Below the pieces are notes generated by a model, which was not told the DNA's origin, ran no database searches, and saw nothing but the letters and a program-made list of their open reading frames with translations. A DNA stretch of 7,961 nt. Origin: Planctomycetia bacterium. Lineage in GTDB: Bacteria; Planctomycetota; Phycisphaerae; Phycisphaerales; SM1A02. The stretch lies in NCBI GenBank assembly GCA_005799475.1, contig SYGQ01000104.1, positions 1-7,961 on the forward strand, in the 5' to 3' direction. A program made the translations under genes and the position numbers. Position 1 is the stretch's first letter. The number at the start of each line of letters is the position of its first letter. Below, piece after piece: positions 1-6,799 of the stretch.

Positions 1-1
1 C

Positions 2-202
2 GCCGCCTCATTCGCCTTCGAGGCCGACGAAGTCCCTGGCGTGCTCTCGATCCTGCTGTCCAGCGTGCGCGAACTCCCGATGACGGTTGAGAAAGCACCG
101 AGGCGGATCGGCACCGGTCTCGTCACGACGACCCACGGGTCGGTGACGCTCGTGGATTCTGCGCTCATGCTGGCCGAGTTCTCGCGGGCGATGGGGGCGT
201 GA
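2..202 (+). CDS. CheW-like coupling protein, C-terminal end only (partial, 5' end outside window)
   Basis: An open frame enters from the left edge and ends at TGA 200-202, giving the last 66 residues of a protein. The visible part has a CheW-fold ending: a stretch reading DEVPGVLSI, then a PMTV segment, then a short strand before TTTHGSVTLVDSALMLAEF. That last segment matches the position where CheW proteins have their final 'valid/LDLDRLL'-type strand and helix. CheW proteins tie chemoreceptors to the CheA kinase in membrane-associated arrays. The stop codon overlaps the ATG of the hybrid CheA by one base (TGATG), so the two are translationally coupled; in Wsp operons a second CheW (WspD) sits exactly here. 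The family call rests on a weak C-terminal pattern plus context. It could also be the end of a longer protein with a CheW domain. Confidence 0.6.
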   Translation, partial: AASFAFEADEVPGVLSILLSSVRELPMTVEKAPRRIGTGLVTTTHGSVTLVDSALMLAEFSRAMGA

Positions 203-2451
203 TGGATCTGGGCGGTTTCTCCATGTTCGATCTCTTCCAGACCGAGGTCCGGCAGCACACGGCAACGCTCGCGGACGGACTCGTCACGCTCGAGCAGCAC
301 GCCGGAGATGCGAAGCTCGTTGAGCCTCTCATGCGTGCGGCCCACTCGGTCAAGGGGGCGGCTCGAATCATCAACCTTGATATCGCTGTGCAGCTTGCCC
401 ACGCGATGGAAGAGTGCCTGATCCGCATTCAGACCGGCAAGGAGATTCCGTCACCCGCACGCATCGATCAATTGCTCGCCGGATCCGACTCGCTTGCGGC
501 CATTGCAGGGAAGTCGACTGAGGACGAGGCGCGCGCCTGGCTCGACGGTGAGCGCGAGAAGATTGCGAAACAGGCCGACGGATTCGGCCAGCCGCCACCG
601 GCCCCCTCGGTGCCACCCGTCGCGGCCGCGCAGTCAGAGCGGCCTCCGACTGGAGTTGCCCGCGAGGTCCCGACCGTCGTGTCAACGCCAATCCACACGG
701 CCGCGCCGTCGACCGCGCCAACTGCACCGCGCAGCGAAGGCATCCTCCTCTCGACCAGCAACCTCGACCGCATCCTCGAACTCTCCGGCGAGGCGCTCGT
801 CGAAGCCCGTCGCCTTGAGTCGATCCGGCGATCGCTCTCGCGGGCCCGGGCGTCGCAGCGACGACTCGCCGATGCCATCGACATCCTTGATGCGGACCAC
901 CGCCACCCCAGCGAACTCGGCGCCTCCGCGCAGGCGACTCAGAAGGCGCTTGATGAGGCGCTCGAACTTGTCGAAGACCACCTTCGCCGCGGCGAAACGC
1001 TCGCGAGCGCGTTGCACAATGAGGCGGTGGCGAGCCGGATGCGCCCCTTCGGCGACGCCTGCGGTTCGCTGCCGAGGTCGGTGCGAGACATCGCTCGGTC
1101 CCTTGGCAAGGATGTCAGGCTCGTCGTAGCGGGCGAGCAGGTGCCGGTCGATCGAGAGATTCTCCGCCAGCTCGAGGCGCCGCTGGGGCACCTGATCCGC
1201 AACGCGCTCGACCATGGCGTGGAGCCCCGTGAAGCGCGTGCCGCGAAGGGCAAACCCCCGCAAGCCACGCTGCGAGTGGAGGCGCGCCATCATGCCGGTG
1301 GACTCGTCATCGAAGTGCGCGACGATGGCAGCGGGATCGACCGGGTGTCGCTTCGGTCACGCATCGTGCAAAGGGACCTCGCACAGGAGGCGATCGTTGA
1401 CTCGCTTACGGACACGGAACTCTTCGCCTTTCTCTTTCTTCCGGGGTTCTCCACCGCCACCAAGGTCACTGACATCTCCGGCCGTGGCGTGGGTCTCGAT
1501 GTCGTCCAGACCATGGCGCACGCCGTCGGCGGATCTGTCGAAGTGCGATCCGATGCGATGGGGACAAGCTTCGCACTCCGGCTACCGGTCACACTCTCTG
1601 TGGTGCGCGCCGCGGTGGTGGCGATCGCCGGCGAGACCTATGCGCTGCCATTGGCGCGCCTCGAACGGATCGATCGCATCGACCGCAATCTCGTGCAACC
1701 AGTCCACGGTCGCCCTACCTGCACGATTCGCGGCGAATCGGTCGGCCTCGTTGCCGCCGCCGAGGTCCTCGGCCTCACTCGGACGCCGGAATCCTCCGCC
1801 ACCGATGCGCCGCTCCCGATCGTTTGTGCGATGGCGGGCTCGCGGCTTGTCGGCTTCCATGTCGATGAGTTCCTCGGCGAGGAAGACCTCGTGGTCCGCC
1901 GACTTGACGCGCGACTTGGCGATGTCCCACATGTCGATTCCGCCAGCATCCGGGAGAACGGCGACCTGCTCCTGATCCTCGATGTCGATGACATGGTGCA
2001 GTCGGCGCTGCAACTCCTGCAGGAAGGCCGCCTGCGTGGCGATGCGGCGGCGGTGCGAAGCGCCACGACCGTGAAGCGGCGGATCCTCGTCGTCGAAGAC
2101 TCCATCACCGTGCGCGAGGTCGAGAGGCAGATGCTTCTGCGGGCCGGGTACGCGGTCGACACGGCCGTCGACGGAATCGATGGTTGGAACGCCCTTCAGA
2201 AATCCGCGTACGACCTCGTCGTCAGTGATGTGGACATGCCACGAATGAATGGCATCGAACTGACACGGCGGATCCGCGCCGACGCGCGGCTCGCGCGGGT
2301 CCCGGTCGTGATCGTGAGCTACAAGGATCGCGAAGAGGATCGCCTCGCAGGTCTCGACGCGGGAGCGTCGGCCTACCTCACCAAGGGATCATTTCAAGAT
2401 CGGTCGTTCCTCGACACGGTGGCCGACCTTGTTGGAGGCTCTCCCGCATGA
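202..2451 (+). CDS. Hybrid chemosensory histidine kinase CheA-REC (WspE-like)
   Basis: 749-aa cytoplasmic CheA-type kinase that autophosphorylates on a histidine under receptor/CheW control and passes phosphate to receivers. Domains in order: an Hpt/P1 domain (about 5-105) with the phospho-acceptor His48 in AAHSVKGAARI; a Pro/Ala-rich linker (about 128-178) with no recognisable P2 domain; a P3 dimerisation region (about 185-275); a P4 ATPase with the SRMRPF motif (278-283), N-box HLIRNALDHGVE (Asn334, His338), G1 box DDGSG (374-378) and G2 region ending SGRGVGLD (426-433); a P5 CheW-like domain (about 460-605); and a C-terminal receiver with acidic pair Glu632-Asp633, phospho-acceptor Asp676 in SDVDMP and Lys728. 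All catalytic residues are present. ATG 202 is preferred because a GGGGG run (193-197) lies 4 nt upstream; GTG 199 would give a GTGA overlap and one more residue. The fused receiver, the missing P2 and the following cheB fit WspE/FrzE-type kinases rather than flagellar CheA. Confidence 0.93.
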   Translation: MDLGGFSMFDLFQTEVRQHTATLADGLVTLEQHAGDAKLVEPLMRAAHSVKGAARIINLDIAVQLAHAMEECLIRIQTGKEIPSPARIDQLLAGSDSLAAIAGKSTEDEARAWLDGEREKIAKQADGFGQPPPAPSVPPVAAAQSERPPTGVAREVPTVVSTPIHTAAPSTAPTAPRSEGILLSTSNLDRILELSGEALVEARRLESIRRSLSRARASQRRLADAIDILDADHRHPSELGASAQATQKALDEALELVEDHLRRGETLASALHNEAVASRMRPFGDACGSLPRSVRDIARSLGKDVRLVVAGEQVPVDREILRQLEAPLGHLIRNALDHGVEPREARAAKGKPPQATLRVEARHHAGGLVIEVRDDGSGIDRVSLRSRIVQRDLAQEAIVDSLTDTELFAFLFLPGFSTATKVTDISGRGVGLDVVQTMAHAVGGSVEVRSDAMGTSFALRLPVTLSVVRAAVVAIAGETYALPLARLERIDRIDRNLVQPVHGRPTCTIRGESVGLVAAAEVLGLTRTPESSATDAPLPIVCAMAGSRLVGFHVDEFLGEEDLVVRRLDARLGDVPHVDSASIRENGDLLLILDVDDMVQSALQLLQEGRLRGDAAAVRSATTVKRRILVVEDSITVREVERQMLLRAGYAVDTAVDGIDGWNALQKSAYDLVVSDVDMPRMNGIELTRRIRADARLARVPVVIVSYKDREEDRLAGLDAGASAYLTKGSFQDRSFLDTVADLVGGSPA

Positions 2452-3494
2452 GAGTGGCGATTGTCAACGACCTCTCGATCGCGCAGGAAATCTTGCGACG
2501 CGCGATCGCTCAGATGCCGGGCGCGGTGGTGGCGTGGGTGGCCGCCGACGGCGCACAGGCGCTCGCCCGCTGTCGTGTGGACCGGCCGGATCTGATCCTG
2601 ATGGACATGGTGATGCCGGTCATGGATGGTGCCGTGGCCACACGCGCGATCATGCACGAGTGCCCGTGCCCGATCCTGGTCGTGACAAGCACCATCGAGG
2701 GCCATCTTGGACTTGTCTACGAAGCACTCAGTGCTGGGGCCATCGATGCGGTCCACACGCCGACCCTCGGTGTCGCAGGCGCCATCTCAGGAGCCGACGC
2801 GCTGGCGTCCAAGGCACGCGTCGCCGTCGCCGCGAGTGCCCACGCGCCGGCGCCGAGCGTCAGGCCGCAGACGGTCGTGCAGGCCACTCGGGAAGTGCGG
2901 CGAGGCACACTCCCTGTGGTGGCCATCGGCGCCTCGACTGGCGGACCCCACGCGGTCGCGACCGTACTGCGTGGGCTCACGGACGCATCGCCCCATGTGG
3001 CGTGCGCCATCGTGCAGCACATTGATGTCGCGTACACCGAAGGGCTCGCGCAGTGGCTGACCCACGAAACCGGGCGTCGCGTTCGTACGGCGCGCGACGG
3101 CGAATCCTTCACCCTCGGCGACACCGTGTTGGCGTCAACGCGCGAGCATCTGGTCGCTGAACGGGGACTCGTGCGCTACCGCACCGCCCCTGACGATGCG
3201 CTGCACCGACCAAGTATCGATGTGTTCTTCGAGAGTCTCGCGCGCGATGACACCGTTCTCGGCGTCGCCATCCTCCTCACCGGCATGGGCCGCGACGGTG
3301 CCTCCGGGCTTCGGTCCATGCGCGACGCGGGATGGCACACCATCGCCCAAGACGAAGCCACGAGCGTGGTCTGGGGCATGCCAGGTGCCGCCGTTGCATT
3401 CGGCGCCGCGTGCGAGGTGCTCGCGCTCGAGTCGATCGGGGCCGCGGCGGCACGGATCGTCGCATCGTCCGCCGCCGCGCCACGCAAGGCGTGA
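2448..3494 (+). CDS. CheB-type protein-glutamate methylesterase (WspF-like)
   Basis: 348-aa response regulator methylesterase that removes methyl groups from receptor glutamates (and may deamidate glutamines), setting array adaptation. The N-terminal receiver (1-115) has phospho-acceptor Asp53 in LILMDMVMPVMDG. It begins IVND (Asn7-Asp8), so one of the two usual acidic residues is Asn, and the Lys usually found before Pro is absent (AVHTPTLG). A linker (about 120-150) leads to the methylesterase domain (about 155-340) with the catalytic triad Ser163 (IGASTGG), His191 (IVQHI) and Asp283 (GMGRDG), spaced as in E. coli CheB. The start overlaps the kinase stop as ATGA (2448-2451), showing translational coupling. 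From memory, WspF also begins with IVND, so the altered receiver probably belongs to the subfamily rather than being a defect. The membrane receptor it acts on is not in the window. Confidence 0.94.
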   Translation: MRVAIVNDLSIAQEILRRAIAQMPGAVVAWVAADGAQALARCRVDRPDLILMDMVMPVMDGAVATRAIMHECPCPILVVTSTIEGHLGLVYEALSAGAIDAVHTPTLGVAGAISGADALASKARVAVAASAHAPAPSVRPQTVVQATREVRRGTLPVVAIGASTGGPHAVATVLRGLTDASPHVACAIVQHIDVAYTEGLAQWLTHETGRRVRTARDGESFTLGDTVLASTREHLVAERGLVRYRTAPDDALHRPSIDVFFESLARDDTVLGVAILLTGMGRDGASGLRSMRDAGWHTIAQDEATSVVWGMPGAAVAFGAACEVLALESIGAAAARIVASSAAAPRKA

Positions 3495-3500
3495 CTCCCG

Positions 3501-3506
3501 TACCCT
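3501..3506 (+). promoter_or_regulatory. Possible -10 element (TACCCT) before receiver-PP2C gene
   Basis: TACCCT lies in the 22-nt gap after cheB and ends 10 nt before GTG 3517. No -35 match and no Shine-Dalgarno site is visible. It could let the output gene be transcribed independently of the operon. The support is its resemblance to three similarly placed hexamers in this window. Confidence 0.3.
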
Positions 3507-3516
3507 CACGGACCAA

Positions 3517-4683
3517 GTGACCGTGTCATCCTTGAGTGCTCGCGGCGACTCCGACCGTGTGATTGTCATGCTCGTGGACGATCAGGCCATGATTGGCGAA
3601 GCGATGCGACGAGTCTGCGCGACGCAGCCTGACTTTGACTACCACTTCTGTCAGGATCCCACGAAGGCCGTCGCGATGGCGTGCCAGCTTGCGCCTACCG
3701 TCATCCTGCAGGATCTCGTTATGCCCGGGATCGACGGGCTCGACCTCGTGCTCGAGTACCGGCGCGAGGAGCAAACCCGTCTCATTCCCCTCGTTGTGCT
3801 GTCGTCGAAAGAAGAGGGCATCACCAAGGCCGAGGCGTTCGCGCGCGGGGCGAATGACTATATGGTCAAACTTCCGGATCCCCTCGAGATCATCGCGCGA
3901 CTGCGCTACCACTCGCGCGGATACCGCGCGCTCCTCGAACGGAACGCGGCCTACCGCCACATCAAGGAAGAACTCGACCGCGCCGGCGAGTATGTTCGTT
4001 CGCTGCTGCCGGAACCGATCCGGGATGCCGACCTGCGCGTGCGCGGGGCATTCATCCCCAGCGCGCAACTCGGCGGGGACTTCTTCGGCTGGCACGATCT
4101 CGGTGATGGGTTCGTCGCCCTCTATCTCATCGATGTCTGTGGCCACGGCGTGGGTCCCGCGCTCCTTTCTGTGAGCGTGAGCCGCGCGCTCAGTGCCGGC
4201 GGTTACGCGACGATCGATCTTCGCTCGCCCGCCACCGTTCTCACCAAGCTCAATGACGCCTTCCCGATGTCGGCCAATCACGGAATGTATTTCACTGGTT
4301 GGTACGGCGTGCTCCAGAGAGCGACGGGGCGCCTCGACTATGCCGGGGCTGGCCATCCCCCCGCCATCCTTGTGCGAGCCTCTGGCGAGTGGACCGAACT
4401 TGAGTCGCAGGGCGCGCCCGTCGGGATCGCGGCGGGCATCGAATACGAGACAGCCACGGTCACGATGGAGCAGGGCGACCGGCTCTTTATCTACAGCGAC
4501 GGCATCGTGGAGATCCCCCTGCCGGATGGATCAGTCTGGTCCCACTCTGAGTTCCGAGCCTTTGCGCAGACCGATGCGCTCAAGTGCTCCGACCCTGTGG
4601 CGCGCATGCTCGAATTCACGCGGGGACTGCAGGGGACGGACCAATACGACGACGATGTCTCGATCGTCGAAGTCGGTCGGTAA
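3517..4683 (+). CDS. Response regulator: WspR-like receiver fused to SpoIIE/RsbU-type PP2C serine phosphatase
   Basis: 388-aa probable output regulator of the chemosensory operon. The receiver (about 15-130) has acidic pair Asp21-Asp22 (LVDDQAMIGEAMRR), phospho-acceptor Asp66 (VILQDLVMPGIDG), Ser96 as switch residue and Lys118 (NDYMVKLPD). These stretches closely match what I recall of the WspR receiver. A helical linker (about 128-168; ALLERNAAYRHIKEELDRA) probably forms a signalling coiled coil. The PP2C domain (about 170-388) has metal-site aspartates Asp188 (GGDFFGW), Asp206 (IDVCGHGVG), Asp328 (YSDGIVE) and Asp379/380 (DDDVSIVEV), plus AGHPPAIL. Such phosphatases usually dephosphorylate STAS-type anti-sigma antagonists. 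GTG 3517 lies 22 nt after the cheB stop; GTG 3523, TTG 3532 and GTG 3559 are alternatives, while ATG 3568 would cut the first receiver strand. No GGDEF domain is present, and no STAS protein or HATPase anti-sigma kinase is in the window, so the substrate is unknown. Confidence 0.9.
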   Translation: MTVSSLSARGDSDRVIVMLVDDQAMIGEAMRRVCATQPDFDYHFCQDPTKAVAMACQLAPTVILQDLVMPGIDGLDLVLEYRREEQTRLIPLVVLSSKEEGITKAEAFARGANDYMVKLPDPLEIIARLRYHSRGYRALLERNAAYRHIKEELDRAGEYVRSLLPEPIRDADLRVRGAFIPSAQLGGDFFGWHDLGDGFVALYLIDVCGHGVGPALLSVSVSRALSAGGYATIDLRSPATVLTKLNDAFPMSANHGMYFTGWYGVLQRATGRLDYAGAGHPPAILVRASGEWTELESQGAPVGIAAGIEYETATVTMEQGDRLFIYSDGIVEIPLPDGSVWSHSEFRAFAQTDALKCSDPVARMLEFTRGLQGTDQYDDDVSIVEVGR

Positions 4684-4711
4684 CGGCTGCCGATCCGAGC
4701 TCCACGCGGGA

Positions 4712-4717
4712 TAGTCT
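4712..4717 (+). promoter_or_regulatory. Possible -10 element (TAGTCT) before DUF72 gene
   Basis: TAGTCT ends 8 nt before GTG 4726 in the 42-nt gap between the chemosensory operon and the DUF72-phosphoesterase pair. No convincing -35 box is seen. It would mark the start of a separate transcription unit. Confidence 0.35.
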
Positions 4718-4725
4718 GATGCGCC

Positions 4726-5778
4726 GTGCCCAGGCGCGAGGACCCCCATCAACAGATGCTCTTCGGCGACTCGCCCGAAGCCCACCGCGAAGCGGCTCCG
4801 AGCACTGCGCGGGGGAAGTCCTCGCGTGCTCCCGAGTGCGTTGCCATCGACGAGCCCACGGCCGCGCTCGCCCGCGCGATTCCCGCCTCGATTCGTCTTG
4901 GAACGAGTTCGTGGAGTTTCCCCGGATGGCGCGGGATCGTTTGGGATCGCGACACCACCGAAGCGTCGCTGGCACGCCATGGTCTGCGCGCGTACGGCGC
5001 GCACCCGCTCCTTCGCACGGTGGGCATCGACAAGACCTACTACCGTCCCGCGCCGCGCGAAGAGTTCGAACGGCTCCGATCACAAGTTCCCGACGGGTTC
5101 TCCTTCCTCGTGAAGGCCCACGAAGCGATCACCCATCGTGAACCCATGTCGGCGAACGCTCAGGGCGCGTCGCTGTGGCTCGACCCGAAGTACGCCACCG
5201 ACCAAGTGATTCAGCCAGCGGTCGATGGGCTCGGCGCGTCCGCGGGACCGATCCTCTTCCAATTCTCGCCGATGGGGATCCACGCCGCGCCCAGCGCCGA
5301 GGGGTTCATCCGTGAAGTGGGCGCGTTCCTTGCCGCGCTCCCGCAGGGACCGCTTTACGCGGTCGAAGTTCGAGACCGCGCACTCCTTCGGCCCTCGTGG
5401 GGAGCCATGCTCGCCGACACCGGAGCCGTGCACTGCTACAGCGTCCACCCCAAGCAGGGAGGGCCACTCATGCAGGCGAAGATCGCCGACCCCAATGTGC
5501 AGCGGGCGATCGTCTGTCGGTGGATGCTCCATTCAGGTCTCTCCTACAACCAGGCGGTCGACCGCTACCAGCCCTTCGATCGAATCGTCGACCCAGATCC
5601 CACGAGCCGCGACGGCTTCGCGCGGTTGTGCGAGATGGCCGCGCAGGCACACAAGCATTCGTTCGTGATCATCAACAACAAGGCCGAGGGCTCTGCCCCG
5701 AGGTCGGTGCGCCTCCTCGCAGAGACAATCGCCGCACTCGTCTTGGGACACCCTCCACGGAGAAACCGCCATGCGTGA
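4726..5778 (+). CDS. DUF72 (YecE-like) TIM-barrel protein with N-terminal extension
   Basis: 350-aa cytoplasmic protein of the DUF72 family, whose fold is a TIM barrel and whose biochemical role is not established. Family signatures run the length: LGTSSWSFPGW (58-67), FSFLVKAHEAITH, LFQFSPMG, YAVEVRD (211-217), and near the end INNKAEGSAPRSV (Asn317, Asn318, Gly322). The first 55 or so residues precede the usual GTS(G)W start of the family and are low-complexity, carrying HQQMLFGD near the N terminus. GTG 4726 is chosen; ATG 4756 would split that QQMLF motif at its Met. The gene starts 42 nt after the phosphatase stop, with a TAGTCT hexamer just upstream, so it may have its own promoter. Its stop overlaps the next ATG by 8 nt, indicating a two-gene operon with the metallophosphoesterase. 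Confidence 0.88.
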   Translation: MPRREDPHQQMLFGDSPEAHREAAPSTARGKSSRAPECVAIDEPTAALARAIPASIRLGTSSWSFPGWRGIVWDRDTTEASLARHGLRAYGAHPLLRTVGIDKTYYRPAPREEFERLRSQVPDGFSFLVKAHEAITHREPMSANAQGASLWLDPKYATDQVIQPAVDGLGASAGPILFQFSPMGIHAAPSAEGFIREVGAFLAALPQGPLYAVEVRDRALLRPSWGAMLADTGAVHCYSVHPKQGGPLMQAKIADPNVQRAIVCRWMLHSGLSYNQAVDRYQPFDRIVDPDPTSRDGFARLCEMAAQAHKHSFVIINNKAEGSAPRSVRLLAETIAALVLGHPPRRNRHA

Positions 5779-6799
5779 TGTGAATCGCCGTACCTTCCTC
5801 GCCTCCACCACCGGATTCGTCGCGGCGTGCGCGGCGCGCCCACTTGCGAGCGCCCAGTCGCCCGTCGCCACCGTAGCGCGCGCGCCTGCGCCGCGGCAGC
5901 GAGTCCTGCGCGTCGCCCACTTGACCGACATTCATGTTCAGCCCGAACTCGACGCCGACGCCGGTCTTGCCGCGTGCCTCAACCGTGTGAACATGCTCGA
6001 ACCGAAGCCCGACCTCATTCTGACCGGTGGCGACAGCGTCATGGATGTTTTTGAGGCATCGACGACCCGGGCGCGGCAATTGCGCACGCTCTTCACGACG
6101 ACATATCCAAAGCACTGCGCCATCCCCACGCGCCACGCCATCGGCAACCACGACATCTTCGGATGGGCGAAGCACGACTCGGGCGCAGATGCTCCCGCGG
6201 CGGGCAAGCAGTTCGCCGTCGACATGTTCGGATTGCCCCACCGCTACTACTCGTTCGACATGGGCGGTTGGCACTTCGTCGTCCTCGACAGTGTGCAGCC
6301 CCACACGAACGAGGGCAAGGAAGACTATGTCGCGTTCTGCGATGACGAGCAAACCGAGTGGCTCACGAGGGACCTCGCCTCACGCCCGAGTGGCGCTCCG
6401 ACGCTTGTCCTCTCTCACATCCCGATCTTGAGCCTGACCAGCATCACCTACGGCAACGCACGCGGTCGCGAGATGCTCGGCAAGGACACGGTGATCAGCG
6501 CGGCCAGCATGCACACCGACGGCCATGCCCTGCACAACCTGTTCAAGGCGCAGGGCGTGCGCCTGTGTCTGTCAGGCCACCAACACCTTCTGGATCGCTG
6601 TGCTACCGACGGAGTGAGCTACATCTGTGATGGTGCCGTGAGCGGCGCATGGTGGAAGGGGAAGCACCAAGGGCTCGACGAGGGCTTTGGCTGCGTCGAC
6701 CTCTACGACGACGGGACTTTTGATCATCAGTACCTGACCTATGGATGGGCGGCGCGCGCGTCACTGCGCGAACGGGGGACCGACCTCGTCGCCCTCTGA
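5771..6799 (+). CDS. Tat-exported calcineurin-like metallophosphoesterase
   Basis: 342-aa enzyme that probably hydrolyses a phosphate ester outside the cytoplasm using a di-metal centre. A twin-arginine signal (NRRTFLAS, Arg6-Arg7) is followed by a mildly hydrophobic, Ala-rich stretch. Cleavage could be by signal peptidase I after ASA (28/29), or the protein may be a lipoprotein at Cys20 (VAAC). The full metallophosphoesterase motif set is present: DIH (53-55), GGD (86-88), GNHD (125-128), SHIP with His216, and GHQH (269-272). Length and layout fit CpdA/purple-acid-phosphatase-like secreted enzymes, but nothing seen here fixes the substrate (phosphodiester, nucleotide or other). The start overlaps the DUF72 stop by 8 nt. 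The 3' end overlaps the oppositely oriented gene by 39 nt. Confidence 0.92.
   Translation: MRDVNRRTFLASTTGFVAACAARPLASAQSPVATVARAPAPRQRVLRVAHLTDIHVQPELDADAGLAACLNRVNMLEPKPDLILTGGDSVMDVFEASTTRARQLRTLFTTTYPKHCAIPTRHAIGNHDIFGWAKHDSGADAPAAGKQFAVDMFGLPHRYYSFDMGGWHFVVLDSVQPHTNEGKEDYVAFCDDEQTEWLTRDLASRPSGAPTLVLSHIPILSLTSITYGNARGREMLGKDTVISAASMHTDGHALHNLFKAQGVRLCLSGHQHLLDRCATDGVSYICDGAVSGAWWKGKHQGLDEGFGCVDLYDDGTFDHQYLTYGWAARASLRERGTDLVAL

Noticed and set aside
580..740. Pro/Ala-rich stretch in the CheA gene as a possible repeat or insertion
   Set aside because: It is an interdomain linker without repeated units; such linkers are usual between P1 and P3.
682..1293. 203-aa - strand and 211-aa + strand (494-1129) open frames inside the CheA gene
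   Set aside because: Both lie within a clearly coding CheA domain region, are Arg/Ala-rich and have no recognisable motif.
3196..3516. In-frame upstream extension of the receiver-PP2C gene back to 3196
   Set aside because: It would overlap cheB by about 300 nt, and its translation is Arg/Ser/Pro-rich with no domain. The receiver begins properly just after 3517.
3559..3570. GTG 3559 or ATG 3568 as start of the receiver-PP2C gene
   Set aside because: ATG 3568 would remove part of the first receiver strand (VIVMLVDD). GTG 3559 is possible but leaves no N-terminal margin, and 3517 has a -10-like hexamer at matching distance. Not excluded outright.
3526..4356. 276-aa open frame on the - strand opposite the receiver-PP2C gene
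   Set aside because: The + strand frame encodes two intact domains with all key residues. The - strand product shows no family signature and is a typical high-G+C antisense shadow.
4719..4725. ATG at 4719 as a possible start near the DUF72 gene
   Set aside because: It is in a different frame from the DUF72 domain and leads to an Arg/Pro-rich shadow frame.
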